Shown here piece after piece: positions 5,864 through 14,755 of a DNA stretch of 18,290 bases. How positions within the stretch are numbered: the stretch's first letter is position 1; every line of letters begins with the position of its first letter. The notes below the pieces were generated by a model that was not told where the DNA came from, searched no databases, and saw only the letters and a list, made by a program, of their open reading frames with translations. The DNA comes from JACRBK01 sp964427955 (GTDB taxonomy: Bacteria > Chloroflexota > Anaerolineae > Aggregatilineales > Aggregatilineaceae). Position numbers and translations under genes: made by a program. The stretch is taken from contig CAYRWY010000066.1 of the NCBI GenBank assembly GCA_964427955.1, positions 1-18,290 of the forward strand, written 5' to 3'.

Positions 5864-8845
5864 ATGATAGGGCGCCTCGGATTCTTCATCAAACACTCGT
5901 TAAATGATCTCAAGGTCAATAAACAGCGCACGCTCTTCGCGCTGCTCTGCATCGCCGCCGGCGTCGCGGCCATCGTCAGCCTGCAAACCCTGGCCGTGAT
6001 GATGAATAAAACGCTCACCGGCAGCTTGCAGGAGAGCAATCGCGGAGACATCCGGCTCACTCCAGGCAGCACCTGGGGGTCGTACATCATCGAAGTGGAC
6101 GAGGGCCAGTTGGAAGGCAACCACGTCTTCACCGCGAAGGGGATCGACCACGTCCGCGAATGGCTCGACCAGAACTATCCCGGCTCGACGCTGACGTACC
6201 GCCAGGCGGTGACCGGCGGGTTCGCCGTGGCGATGAGCGCCAGCATCCCGGCGCGCGACACCTACAAGACCTTCATCTACAACTTCATCGTCGATGCGAA
6301 AACCTACCCGCTCTACGGTTCGGTCAAGACCAAAAACGGGAAAGACCTGGCCGATCTGATCCAGGAGCCGACGGACATCGTACTCAGCGAGAACCTGGCG
6401 GAAGACCTGGAAGCCCAGGTCGGCGATAAGCTCCGGCTGGCCGGGGCGACCCAAGATTTCACCGTGCGAGGCATCGTCCGCACCGATACGGAGGGCGGCT
6501 TTCAGAATTTCGTCGCGCACATCTTCGGCTATTTCTACCTGGACTTCAGCGCCGTGCCGCTGTTTCCCGACCTGACGCCGGAACAAGCCTCTACCCTGTA
6601 CATCCGACTGAACGATCCCGGTCAGGTCGATCAGGCGGCGCGACGGCTCAAAGGGCTGAGTTGGGCGATGAACGCCACCACGACCACCGAACTGCGCGAC
6701 AACAACAAGCAGTTGTCCGAGGGTGTCGATAACCTGGTGGTGGTAATGGGCCTGGTCTCGCTGCTCATCGGCGGGATCGGCATCGTCAACACCATGCTGG
6801 TGATCGTGAGCCGCCGGACCACCGAAGTCGCGGTGCTCAAGACGCTGGGCCTCGAACCCGGCGAAGTGATCGCGCTGTTTCTGGTCGAAGCCGTACTGAT
6901 GGGCATCGTGGGCAGCCTGGCCGGGATTTTCGGCGGGTGGGTGCTGGCCTATGCCGTCAAAGGCGTCGCCGAAGCGTTCCTGGGGCAGCGGTTGGCCTTC
7001 GCCATCGCGGCGGGTCCGGCGCTCAACGGTTTCGTAGTGGGGATCGTGATCTCGGCCATCTTCGGCTTTTTGCCCACGCTGGCCGCCGGACAGATTCGCC
7101 CCGCCAACGTCCTGCGCCCCAACGACACCATCATTCCCCATACCGGACGGCTGAGCGCGTTCGTGGCCATCGCCTGCCTGATCCTGGCGCTGAGCCTGGT
7201 CGCGCAGGGGCTGCTGGCCGGGATGCTCAACGACGTCGATCTGGGGGGCGGTTTCACGCTGCAATATCTCACCGCGGGGATCGGGGCGGGGTACGGGCTG
7301 GTGATCGCGCTGGCGACCGTGATCAGCGGGATACGCTCGATGCAGACCCGGCGGCGTGGGCGAAGCTGGCTGGTGCGCGCGCTGGTCTGGCTGGTAACGC
7401 TGGCCATCCTACCCGCGCTGGGGGCGCTGTACGGCTACACCGTCCCGGCGATCATCGTCCTGACGGTCACCATCGTGATCGTCGGCTACCTGTACATCGC
7501 GCTCTGGCTGGTGATCTGGGCGGTGGGCGGCGGGCGCGTCCGGGAGATCTGGCCCGCGGCGCTGGTGCTGCTGTTCCCGCTGTTCTGGCCGCTGATCCCG
7601 ATCCTGATCGGCCTGCTGATCCCCACCTGGATTTTGGGACGGCTGATCCAGCGGTTCGCTTTCGTGGACTTCAAGATCGCCATGCGCTCGATGCTGGCGA
7701 CCAAGGGACGCGGCGCCTCCACACTGATGGCGCTGGTGATCGGCGTCTTCACGCTGAGCGTGATCACCATGCTGGTCGATACTATCACCAATGCGTTTGA
7801 AAGCCTGCTCGAACAGGCGACCGGCGGCAACATCATGATCGTCTCTGCCGGAGGACAGGAAACGATTGCCGATATTCGCACCATCCTGACCGAAGACCGC
7901 GAGAACGTGCGCAGCTTCGCCATCGTGGGCAATTATCAGACCCAGTTGCAGAGCTACTGGGTCAAGCGGCAAAACCGGGAGCTATCCAGTTCAGCCCGCC
8001 AGTCGTTCAGGTGGGCCTTCGAGTCGATTGATGGCCGCGAAATTACCTCCAACCTGCCTGACGTCACCTTCACCGCCGGGCGCAACCTCGATCCGGCGCG
8101 GGACAGCAGCCCCAATGCCGAGGGCTACTGGTCCGCTGTCTACGTCCGCGACGACAGCTATCTGCCGTTCGACATTAGCGTCGGGGACCGGTTCACGGTC
8201 AGCGTGGGAGGCAGCAAAATTCCGTTCGAGATCGTCGGCGTGGCCAAAGCCACGATCCAGGCGGGCAGCTCGGCGAACGTGTACGTCCCGCTGACGGCGT
8301 TCGGAGACCAAAAGCCAGACAGCGTGTTTGGAATTGCGGATGTCAAAGAGGGCAAGATTCGCGAGGTGCGGCGCAAGCTGGCCCAGGTGCCCGGAACGTT
8401 CGTGCTCGAAACCCGCTTCATCAACGATCTGCTGAACCGCATCGTGGACCAATTCACCTCGTTCCCGATCCTGGTCGCGACGCTGGCCCTGGTGACCGGC
8501 GGGATCGTGATCGCCAACTCGGTCGCGCTGTCCACGCTGGAGCGGCGGCGCGAGATCGGCATCATGAAGGCCATCGGGATGCAGCGCGAGCGCGTGCTGG
8601 GCATTCTGCTGCTCGAAAACGGCCTGATGGGCATCGTGGGCGGGCTGATCGGGGTCGGCATCAGCTTCGTGGCGCTGGTGATCATGCTGGTCCAGCAGTT
8701 TCATAACGAGTTGGGCAACGTCATCCCCTACGGGACCGCGTTCACGCTGATGGGCCTGTGCATTCTCATTTCACTGGTGGCGGCGCTGCTGTCCGTCTGG
8801 AGCGCGTCCGGCGAAAAACCACTGAATATCCTCCGCTACGAATAA
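5864..8845 (+). CDS. Large two-module FtsX/MacB-type ABC transporter permease
   Basis: A 993-residue inner-membrane protein. Module 1: N-terminal helix (about 23-43), a soluble MacB-type periplasmic domain (about 50-285), then an FtsX domain with helices at about 290-314, 335-365 and 388-408, including the SRRTTEVAVLKTLGL cytoplasmic signature. A central hydrophobic block follows (about 430-590, roughly five more helices). Module 2: helix about 618-640, a second extracytoplasmic domain (about 650-860), and a second FtsX domain (about 866-890, 910-945, 957-980) with LERRREIGIMKAIGM. Such proteins work with a LolD/MacB-like ATPase in lipoprotein extraction, peptide export or envelope signalling. 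None is visible here; it could lie in the gap or elsewhere. The ATG at 5864 follows AGGGGGA by seven bases; the open frame extends into the N run but earlier starts have no support. A terminator follows directly. Confidence 0.9.
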   Translation: MIGRLGFFIKHSLNDLKVNKQRTLFALLCIAAGVAAIVSLQTLAVMMNKTLTGSLQESNRGDIRLTPGSTWGSYIIEVDEGQLEGNHVFTAKGIDHVREWLDQNYPGSTLTYRQAVTGGFAVAMSASIPARDTYKTFIYNFIVDAKTYPLYGSVKTKNGKDLADLIQEPTDIVLSENLAEDLEAQVGDKLRLAGATQDFTVRGIVRTDTEGGFQNFVAHIFGYFYLDFSAVPLFPDLTPEQASTLYIRLNDPGQVDQAARRLKGLSWAMNATTTTELRDNNKQLSEGVDNLVVVMGLVSLLIGGIGIVNTMLVIVSRRTTEVAVLKTLGLEPGEVIALFLVEAVLMGIVGSLAGIFGGWVLAYAVKGVAEAFLGQRLAFAIAAGPALNGFVVGIVISAIFGFLPTLAAGQIRPANVLRPNDTIIPHTGRLSAFVAIACLILALSLVAQGLLAGMLNDVDLGGGFTLQYLTAGIGAGYGLVIALATVISGIRSMQTRRRGRSWLVRALVWLVTLAILPALGALYGYTVPAIIVLTVTIVIVGYLYIALWLVIWAVGGGRVREIWPAALVLLFPLFWPLIPILIGLLIPTWILGRLIQRFAFVDFKIAMRSMLATKGRGASTLMALVIGVFTLSVITMLVDTITNAFESLLEQATGGNIMIVSAGGQETIADIRTILTEDRENVRSFAIVGNYQTQLQSYWVKRQNRELSSSARQSFRWAFESIDGREITSNLPDVTFTAGRNLDPARDSSPNAEGYWSAVYVRDDSYLPFDISVGDRFTVSVGGSKIPFEIVGVAKATIQAGSSANVYVPLTAFGDQKPDSVFGIADVKEGKIREVRRKLAQVPGTFVLETRFINDLLNRIVDQFTSFPILVATLALVTGGIVIANSVALSTLERRREIGIMKAIGMQRERVLGILLLENGLMGIVGGLIGVGISFVALVIMLVQQFHNELGNVIPYGTAFTLMGLCILISLVAALLSVWSASGEKPLNILRYE

Positions 8846-8850
8846 CATCC

Positions 8851-8884
8851 AAAGGCGGCCCGGTCACACGAGCCGCCTTTCTTA
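8851..8884 (+). terminator. Rho-independent terminator of the FtsX-like permease
   Basis: AAAGGCGGC (8851-8859) pairs perfectly with GCCGCCTTT (8872-8880) around a 12-base loop and is followed by CTTATTTT. It begins six bases after the permease stop and ends the transcription unit. Confidence 0.85.
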
Positions 8885-8900
8885 TTTTGCGCTTTGCTCC

Positions 8901-8906
8901 TATAAT
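8901..8906 (+). promoter_or_regulatory. -10 box for the TPR-WD40 protein gene
   Basis: A perfect TATAAT lies 36 bases before the ATG at 8943, between the upstream terminator and the gene. The region at -35 (TTCTTA at 8879) is a poor match and overlaps the terminator stem, so promoter strength is unclear. Confidence 0.5.
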
Positions 8907-8942
8907 CCGAGCATTCGCTATTAATATTTTGGGGACAATTTC

Positions 8943-11900
8943 ATGCTCAGGCGATTTATCGTTTTGAGTCTTATTGTGGTCTTGATGACCCTGAGCGGGC
9001 TGCTGCTGGCGGTCGATCCGGCCTTTGGCACCCCGCTGTGGCAGGCCACGCCCACCCCGGCCCAGGGCCGCGATGCCCGCGCCCAGGATCAGGCGGCGGT
9101 GGCGCTCGGCAAAGGGTGGGAGCTGTACTACCAGAACGCGTACCTGGCCGCGGCGGAGCAGTTCGCCCAGGCCATCGAGTTGGCCCCGGATTGGTCGGAA
9201 GGTTACGCCGGGCGGGGCATGAGTTACGTGTACGCCTACCTGGACTCGCTGGCCATTGAGGATTTCAACCAGGCCATCGCCCTGGATGGCAACGATTCCG
9301 ACCTGTACGGCGGGTGGCTGTGTTACGCGCTGCTGGACGCCAACCGCTACCGGGAGGCCGTCGAAGCCTGCGACCGGGCGATTGAGTTGAACGATCACTA
9401 CTTCATCCCCTACATCAATCGCGGCTACTCCTACGCCCAACTCGGGCGTTACGACGAAGCAATCGCCGACTATACCACCGCCATCGGCCTGGACCCCACG
9501 CACGAAAACTCCTACGGCCACCGCCGCAATGTCTACGAAATTCAAAGCCGGTGGGGGCTGTCGCTCCTGGACGGCTACGTCCACGACGGCCTGACCGCCT
9601 TCGATGAGGGAAACTCCGGCGACGCGATTGCCGACCTGACGCGCGCCCTTAACGAAACGGTGCTGGTCGAAAATCCCGATCCGAGCTTCTACGCGTACAC
9701 CTACTTCAATTTAGGCCGGATTCATCTCTACCTGGGCAACGACGACCTGGCGTTGGACGCCTTTCAGAAAGCCAAGGGCTACGCTTTTTACTACGCCGCG
9801 CCGTATGCCTGGCTCGGTGATCTTTACCTGTCCGAGGGCCAAAACAAGGAGGCGTTCGAGAACTACGATCACGCCCTCCAGATCGATCCGCACTACGCCG
9901 AAGGGTACCTGATGCGCGCCCTGGCCTACGACGCGACGGGGCAGCACGACCGGGCCATCGCGGATTACTGGGAGTGGTTCAAGCAGACCTCGGCCCGCGA
10001 CGTCACCTGGGACCGGTACACCCCCGGCTATCCCTTCACCATCGGCGTCGAGCAAAACTGGATGTACGCGCTGCCGCTGGAAGGACCGGCGGGGCAGCTC
10101 GTCACCGTGACGGCCAGTGTAGTCACCTCGTCCCACACGGACGTCGATCCGCTCATCGTCGTGCTGGACGGGGATGGCCAGCCCATCGCGGCGAACAACG
10201 ACCGCGCGGCGCACCGCCCGGATGCGGCGCTCGATCTGGTGCTGCCCGCCGACGGTGCCTATACCATCGTCATCGGGCACGCGCGCGGGTTCAGCGGTCC
10301 GGTGCGGGTGAAGGTCGAGCGGGGTCCGGTGCTGTCCGGCGCGGACCGGACGGCGACGGCCACGCTGTACACGCCGACGCCCACGCTGACCACCACGCCC
10401 ACTTTGACTTCTACCTGGACGCCAACAGCGACGTCCACGCCGACCCTGACGCCCACGGCGACGGCGACCCTCGATCCCGGCCTGTCCGCCTTCAAGCCCT
10501 GCCAAAAGTTCGAAGCCTCGATGCTCAAACAGGCGGCTTGGCAGGACGACACCCACGTCGTCTTCAAGTATCTGAACGGCCTCGTGCGAGGGGATGTCTC
10601 GACTTCGTATGGAATGCAGGTCGATTGGAAGGACGATTCCGAGTTCTACGCAACGGCGCTGGCCGTCAGCCCGGATGGCCGGTTCGTGGCGATGGCCGAA
10701 CAGGATATCCTGCTCTACAACGCCGTGACGGGCGAACTGCTGGCCACCCTGGAAGGCCACCACGATTACGTGATCAACCTGGAATTCAGCGCGGACGGGT
10801 CGCTGCTGTCCTCCGTCGGGCTTGATCCGAGCCTGAAGCTGTGGGATACCAGCACGTTCGAACTGCGGCTCGAACAAGCGGAATATTACAAAGCCGCGGC
10901 GTTCAGCCCTGACGGGAGACAATTAGCAGCAGCCGGATCGCTGTACGACCTTACGTTGTGGGATATTGCGGACCTCTCGAATGTCCGCCTCGCCAGCACC
11001 TTGAAGGGAGCCGGAGAGTACGGCTTCGACTCCCGAACCATCGTGACATTCAGCCCCGATGGGACGCTACTGGCCGGGGTCCACGGCTCCGACGTGATCC
11101 TGTGGGATACCCAGACGCTCAATCAAGTCGCCACGCTGCAAGGCCATACCGACAGCGTCAATGCGCTGGACTTTTCCCCGGATGGCACCCTGTTGGCTTC
11201 CGGCAGCGATGACAAGACGATCCGGTTGTGGTCGGTCCCCCAGCGCGCCGAACTGGCGATCCTGGGCGAGGCCAATCACCACCGCCAGGTGCAGTACGTG
11301 GCCTTCAACCCGAGCGGCAACCGCCTGCTGTCGCTGCATGAAAACGACATCGTGTGGATATGGATGAAAGGCGACAGCGCGGCGCTCACCCCGGAAACCC
11401 TCGCATCCGGATCGGCACCGGAGGATGAAGCCGCCCAACATCTGACGTTGGGCTGGGGTAACCTGTTCATGAACAATCCCAGCGAGGCGCTGGCCGAATT
11501 TCGACAGGTGGTGGTGCTCGCGCCCGACTGGCCGGAGGGGTATCTTGGTCGCGCGTTGACCCAATATGCCATGAACGACCGAGCGGCTACGCTGGACGAT
11601 CTCGACCGCGCGCTCGCACTGGCGCCGGACGACTCGTACAGCCTCACGTGGCGGGCGGCAGCCCTGGTCACGATGGCGGATTATGAGCGGGCGCTGATCG
11701 ATCTGAATCATAACCTGACGCTGCTGCCCTGGAGTTCTACCGACTATGACAACCGGGGCTACGCCTATTATCAAACTCGTCGCTACGATGAGGCCCTGGC
11801 CGACTACAATATGGCCATCGCGCTCAGCCCTTCGACCAGCAGTTACTATGATGACCGCGCCCAACTTTTCACGGCGCTGGACCAAGCCGATCCGGCCCTG

Positions 11901-12659
11901 CTCGACGGCCTGATGCGCGACGGCCTGCGCCAGATGGACGCCCAGAAGTGGGAAGAGGCCATCAAGTATTTTAAGCGGGTGATCAACGATCCGACCGCTG
12001 CCGACCTGCCCGATCCCGTCAAATACGCTTATTACGACCTGGGGCGGGCCTACCTGGAGCTCGACCAATACGACCAGGCCGCGGAAGCGCTGCGGACGGC
12101 GCTCGAACTCGCGCCGGATTTCGTGTTGGCCGAGGTCTGGCTAGGAAAAGTCTACGCCGACCAGGGCGATACCGCGACCGCGCTGGAACACTACAACCAC
12201 GCGCTGGCGCAGAAACCGGACATCGCCCGGACTTATCTTTTCCGCGGGATGATCGACGAGGCGACGGACCAGCCCGACGCCGCTGCCGCGGACTACTGGC
12301 AGTGGCTCAGCATGGCTCAGGTGCACCGCTTGGATTGGGCAGTGGCCGATCCGAGCCAACCGTTTTCGGTCGCCCTGCGGTCGGGCTGGCGGTACTACCT
12401 CCCCCTCAGCGGCACCGCCGGACAGACGATCAACATCCAGGCGGAACCGCTCGACACCGTGCCCAGCGACGTCGAGCCATTGATCGTGCTGCTCGATCCA
12501 GATGGCCACCCGCTGGCCGCGGCCAGTGGAACGGACCAGGAAGGGCACCGCGCTACGTTGAGCACCGTAACCCTGCCGGTTTCCGGCAGTTACACCCTGG
12601 TGCTGGGCCATGCCCGCGCCGACGATGGCATCGTACAGGTCAGCACCACGCTGCCTTAG
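8943..12659 (+). CDS. Exported or membrane-anchored TPR / WD40 repeat protein with duplicated TPR-beta-sandwich halves
   Basis: A 1238-residue protein of unknown role, probably a surface scaffold. Order: hydrophobic signal/anchor (about 5-25, no lipobox Cys), TPR array (about 50-345), beta-sandwich domain resembling bacterial pre-peptidase-C-terminal domains (about 362-460; DPLIVVLDGDGQPIAANND), Thr-Pro linker (about 468-512), about six WD40-like blades (about 570-808; best copy HTDSVNALDFSPDGTLLASG, then KTIRLW), second TPR array (about 828-1120), and a second beta-sandwich (about 1138-1238; EPLIVLLDPDGHPLAA). The two TPR-sandwich parts align with each other, even to the junctions (IADYWEWF and AADYWQWL). 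No catalytic residues were seen, so a protein-interaction role is inferred. ATG at 8943 follows GGGGA. Monocistronic: a terminator precedes it and a tRNA promoter follows. Fewer than seven clear blades suggests one is degenerate. Confidence 0.85.
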   Translation: MLRRFIVLSLIVVLMTLSGLLLAVDPAFGTPLWQATPTPAQGRDARAQDQAAVALGKGWELYYQNAYLAAAEQFAQAIELAPDWSEGYAGRGMSYVYAYLDSLAIEDFNQAIALDGNDSDLYGGWLCYALLDANRYREAVEACDRAIELNDHYFIPYINRGYSYAQLGRYDEAIADYTTAIGLDPTHENSYGHRRNVYEIQSRWGLSLLDGYVHDGLTAFDEGNSGDAIADLTRALNETVLVENPDPSFYAYTYFNLGRIHLYLGNDDLALDAFQKAKGYAFYYAAPYAWLGDLYLSEGQNKEAFENYDHALQIDPHYAEGYLMRALAYDATGQHDRAIADYWEWFKQTSARDVTWDRYTPGYPFTIGVEQNWMYALPLEGPAGQLVTVTASVVTSSHTDVDPLIVVLDGDGQPIAANNDRAAHRPDAALDLVLPADGAYTIVIGHARGFSGPVRVKVERGPVLSGADRTATATLYTPTPTLTTTPTLTSTWTPTATSTPTLTPTATATLDPGLSAFKPCQKFEASMLKQAAWQDDTHVVFKYLNGLVRGDVSTSYGMQVDWKDDSEFYATALAVSPDGRFVAMAEQDILLYNAVTGELLATLEGHHDYVINLEFSADGSLLSSVGLDPSLKLWDTSTFELRLEQAEYYKAAAFSPDGRQLAAAGSLYDLTLWDIADLSNVRLASTLKGAGEYGFDSRTIVTFSPDGTLLAGVHGSDVILWDTQTLNQVATLQGHTDSVNALDFSPDGTLLASGSDDKTIRLWSVPQRAELAILGEANHHRQVQYVAFNPSGNRLLSLHENDIVWIWMKGDSAALTPETLASGSAPEDEAAQHLTLGWGNLFMNNPSEALAEFRQVVVLAPDWPEGYLGRALTQYAMNDRAATLDDLDRALALAPDDSYSLTWRAAALVTMADYERALIDLNHNLTLLPWSSTDYDNRGYAYYQTRRYDEALADYNMAIALSPSTSSYYDDRAQLFTALDQADPALLDGLMRDGLRQMDAQKWEEAIKYFKRVINDPTAADLPDPVKYAYYDLGRAYLELDQYDQAAEALRTALELAPDFVLAEVWLGKVYADQGDTATALEHYNHALAQKPDIARTYLFRGMIDEATDQPDAAAADYWQWLSMAQVHRLDWAVADPSQPFSVALRSGWRYYLPLSGTAGQTINIQAEPLDTVPSDVEPLIVLLDPDGHPLAAASGTDQEGHRATLSTVTLPVSGSYTLVLGHARADDGIVQVSTTLP
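10345..10470 (+). repeat. Low-complexity ACG-CCC-rich tract coding for the Thr-Pro linker
   Basis: Within the TPR-WD40 gene, degenerate repeats of ACGCC/ACGGC encode TPTPT- and TATST-type residues. Such linkers are usual spacers in secreted Chloroflexota proteins. The copies are imperfect, so this is not a clean tandem array. Confidence 0.6.
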
Positions 12660-12671
12660 CGAGAAAATGTC

Positions 12672-12700
12672 TTGCCAAACAGGCGGCGTTTGTGTATACT
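12672..12700 (+). promoter_or_regulatory. Promoter of tRNA-Cys
   Basis: TTGCCA (12672-12677) and TATACT (12695-12700) stand at the ideal 17-base spacing. Transcription would begin near 12707, about eight bases before the mature tRNA 5' end. It is the best sigma-70-like promoter on the plus strand of the window. Confidence 0.75.
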
Positions 12701-12714
12701 GTCTTGCATAGTCT

Positions 12715-12788
12715 GGCGACGTCGCCAAGTGGCAAGGCAAGGGTCTGCAAAACCCTCACCGTGGGTTCAAATCCCACCGTCGCCTCCA
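12715..12788 (+). tRNA. tRNA-Cys (anticodon GCA)
   Basis: A complete cloverleaf of 74 bases including an encoded CCA end. Acceptor GGCGACG pairs with CGTCGCC; D arm GCC/GGC with GG in its loop; anticodon stem AGGGT/ACCCT with loop CTGCAAA, giving anticodon GCA at 12747-12749; variable loop CACC; T stem GTGGG/CCCAC with loop TTCAAAT; discriminator base T, the identity base expected for tRNA-Cys. It stands alone, with its own promoter and terminator. Confidence 0.97.
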
Positions 12789-12792
12789 AAAC

Positions 12793-12821
12793 AAACGGGA
12801 GCATCTTCGCTCCCGTTTTTG
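12793..12821. terminator. Bidirectional rho-independent terminator between tRNA-Cys and the GH13 gene
   Basis: AAACGGGAGC (12793-12802) pairs perfectly with GCTCCCGTTT (12809-12818) around ATCTTC. On the plus strand it is followed by TTGTTGT; on the minus strand the stem is followed by GTTTTGG after its TTT. It sits five bases after the tRNA and 15 bases beyond the GH13 stop, so it can serve both converging units. Confidence 0.85.
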
Positions 12822-12832
12822 TTGTCCCAGGC

Positions 12833-14692
12833 TCAGACTGTCTCCCACAGCGTCGCACCCTGCGGCAGCGGCGGCAGCGGCAGCACCCCCTCGCAGACGA
12901 TGCTTTCCTGGCCGGAGAAATGCTCGACCAGCCGTGTCCCATCAGGGATGCCCCCCGGCACCACCGGCAGCGATCCCGCCGGGCGCGGCTCGATCCCCCG
13001 GTGCGCGATGACGATGATCGTTCCGGCGTTGCCATCGCGCTGGTAAGCCAGGGTGTCCGGCTCGACAGCGAGCACCTGGAATCCGCCGCGCTGCAAGATC
13101 GACGAGCGGCGGCGCAGCGCGACCAGGTCCCGGTAAAACTCGAACAGGCGGTGATCCCACCCCGACTCGTCCCAATTCATGCAGCCGATGGCCTTCATAC
13201 GCGGCACATCGACCAGCCCGATCTCGTCGCCATAATACAGCGCGGGCACACCGGGGAAGGTCATCTGCACGACGACCGCCAGCCGGTGCAGCGCGTCGTT
13301 TTCGTGCACCAACGAGCGGATGCGGCTGGTATCGTGGCTGTCCAGCAGGTTGTACTGCTGGAGCGCGACGATCCAGGGGATAGCCGCGCGGCGCGAGCGC
13401 CAGGTCGCGGCCAGCGCCCCGGTCGAGAAGGGAACCGGGGAGGTGATCGGAGCGTCTAATCCGAGAGCGCCCTGCTGGTAGCCGCGCAGCCAGTGCCAGA
13501 GCGGCTTGGCCAGCCCGCCGTAATTCATGACGGCATCCCATTGATCGCCTTGCAGTTGGGCGCTGGCGTCGAAGAAGCTCTCGCCCATCAGGTAGGCGTC
13601 GGGGCGAGTTTCTTTGACAGCCCGGCGAATGCCCTGCGCGATCTCGCGGTTAAGCTGGATCGGTCCCTGCCGCCCCAGCATGTTCGCAACGTCGATGCGC
13701 CAGCCGTCCGCCGCGAAAGGCGGGCACAGCCAGCGGCGGAAGACCGCGTCGGGCGCTTCGATCATGCGGCGGCGCAGTTCGGCGCTCTGGTAATTGAGCT
13801 TGACCAGCGTTTTATGGCCCAACCAGGACAGGTACTCCTCAGGGTGAGCGGTGAAAGTGAAAAATTCGGCTTCCGGGGCAGACAGATCGGCCTGGGCGGC
13901 CCGGAACCAGGGATGCTCGGAGCCGCAGTGATTCGGCACCAGATCGAGAATGCAGCGCATCCGGCGCTCGTCCAGCGCCCGGCGCAGCGCGATCAGCGCC
14001 TCGTCGCCGCCGAAATGCGGATCGACGTGCGTATAATCCACGGGATCGTATTTGTGGACGGAGTAGGCGGTGAAGATCGGATTCAGGTAGATGGCGTTGA
14101 CGCCCAGCCGTTCCAGGTGATCGAGATGCTGCGCCACGCCTTGCAGATCGCCGCCGTAGAAGATCAACGGCCAGGACGCATCGTCCGGCGGCGTGACGCC
14201 CCAGGGATAGGTGCGGGGACGGTGACCGCGATACTCGTACTCTTCCGGGCGCGGATCGTTGGCGGGATCGCCGTTGGCGAAGCGTTCCGGGTAAATCTGG
14301 TAGAACACCGCGTCTTGCAGCCAGGCGGGCGAATCGTAATCGGCCAGCAGGCGAAAATCCGTCGCATCGGTGGGATCGTCCTCGGAGATGCCCGCCGCCG
14401 ACAGCCACCAGAGGCCGTCGTCCGCTTGCAGCAGGAAACGGTAATTGACCACCGGCTCGTTCACCGGGAGGTCGATCTCCCACCAGCGCACCGGGGGCTG
14501 GTGCGGACCAGGGCGCAGCGCGGTGAACATCTGCTCCCCGTCCGGGCAACTGCGCAGGTACACCTGGCGCACCGGGGCGTACTCTCCGACCCGCAGCCGG
14601 AGGTGCACCACCTCACCCAGCCGGGGCGCGAGCGAAGAAACGTAGCGTTCTGAGCCGTCGTGGTGGACGGTTTCAAGCCAGATCGGGATCAT
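12833..14692 (-). CDS. Glycoside hydrolase family 13 enzyme, neopullulanase / maltodextrin glucosidase type
   Basis: A 619-residue alpha-glucan-active enzyme without signal peptide, so probably cytoplasmic and acting on imported maltodextrins. An N-terminal beta domain (about 1-115, CBM34-like) precedes the catalytic barrel (about 125-530) and a C-terminal beta domain. All four GH13 regions are visible: DLVPNH (250-255), GWRIDVANM with nucleophile D334, MGES with acid/base E371, and LLDSHDTSR with D454. The YQIYPERFANGD block near 131-142 and the size fit the cyclomaltodextrinase, neopullulanase and MalZ group; which of these it is cannot be settled by eye. The ATG at 14692 follows GAGG by eight bases. 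The gene is convergent to the tRNA and divergent from the anchored protein gene. It could process sugars taken up by a MalFG importer, but it is not in that operon. Confidence 0.92.
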   Translation of the reverse strand: MIPIWLETVHHDGSERYVSSLAPRLGEVVHLRLRVGEYAPVRQVYLRSCPDGEQMFTALRPGPHQPPVRWWEIDLPVNEPVVNYRFLLQADDGLWWLSAAGISEDDPTDATDFRLLADYDSPAWLQDAVFYQIYPERFANGDPANDPRPEEYEYRGHRPRTYPWGVTPPDDASWPLIFYGGDLQGVAQHLDHLERLGVNAIYLNPIFTAYSVHKYDPVDYTHVDPHFGGDEALIALRRALDERRMRCILDLVPNHCGSEHPWFRAAQADLSAPEAEFFTFTAHPEEYLSWLGHKTLVKLNYQSAELRRRMIEAPDAVFRRWLCPPFAADGWRIDVANMLGRQGPIQLNREIAQGIRRAVKETRPDAYLMGESFFDASAQLQGDQWDAVMNYGGLAKPLWHWLRGYQQGALGLDAPITSPVPFSTGALAATWRSRRAAIPWIVALQQYNLLDSHDTSRIRSLVHENDALHRLAVVVQMTFPGVPALYYGDEIGLVDVPRMKAIGCMNWDESGWDHRLFEFYRDLVALRRRSSILQRGGFQVLAVEPDTLAYQRDGNAGTIIVIAHRGIEPRPAGSLPVVPGGIPDGTRLVEHFSGQESIVCEGVLPLPPLPQGATLWETV

Positions 14693-14720
14693 CGGAGCAT
14701 CCTCAGCAACTCACCGGTCT

Positions 14721-14748
14721 TTGTTTTTCGAGCCAGGGAGATTAGAAT
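14721..14748 (+). promoter_or_regulatory. Candidate promoter of the anchored Thr-Pro-rich protein gene
   Basis: TTGTTT (14721-14726) and TAGAAT (14743-14748) at 16-base spacing lie in the 63-base divergent intergenic region. Transcription would start at about 14755, directly at the ATG at 14756, implying a nearly leaderless mRNA if the call is right. Confidence 0.4.
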
Positions 14749-14755
14749 CAGCGTT

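Noticed and set aside
5900..7264. 454-codon minus-strand frame inside the FtsX-like permease
   Set aside because: Antisense to a clear membrane protein; rich in Asp, Gln, His and Arg with no motif, as expected of a shadow frame.
10345..10470. CRISPR-like or tandem repeat array
   Set aside because: Only degenerate ACGCC units in frame with a Thr-Pro linker; no constant repeats or spacers.
12715..12788. tRNA-associated integration site
   Set aside because: No duplicated tRNA end, integrase or recombinase is present in the window.
12302..13459. 385-codon plus-strand frame spanning the end of the TPR-WD40 gene, the tRNA and the GH13 end
   Set aside because: It runs through a tRNA and a strong terminator and overlaps two well supported genes; not a real gene.
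13493..14653. 386-codon plus-strand frame opposite the GH13 gene
   Set aside because: Shadow of a gene with all four GH13 catalytic regions on the minus strand; the translation shows no recognisable domain.
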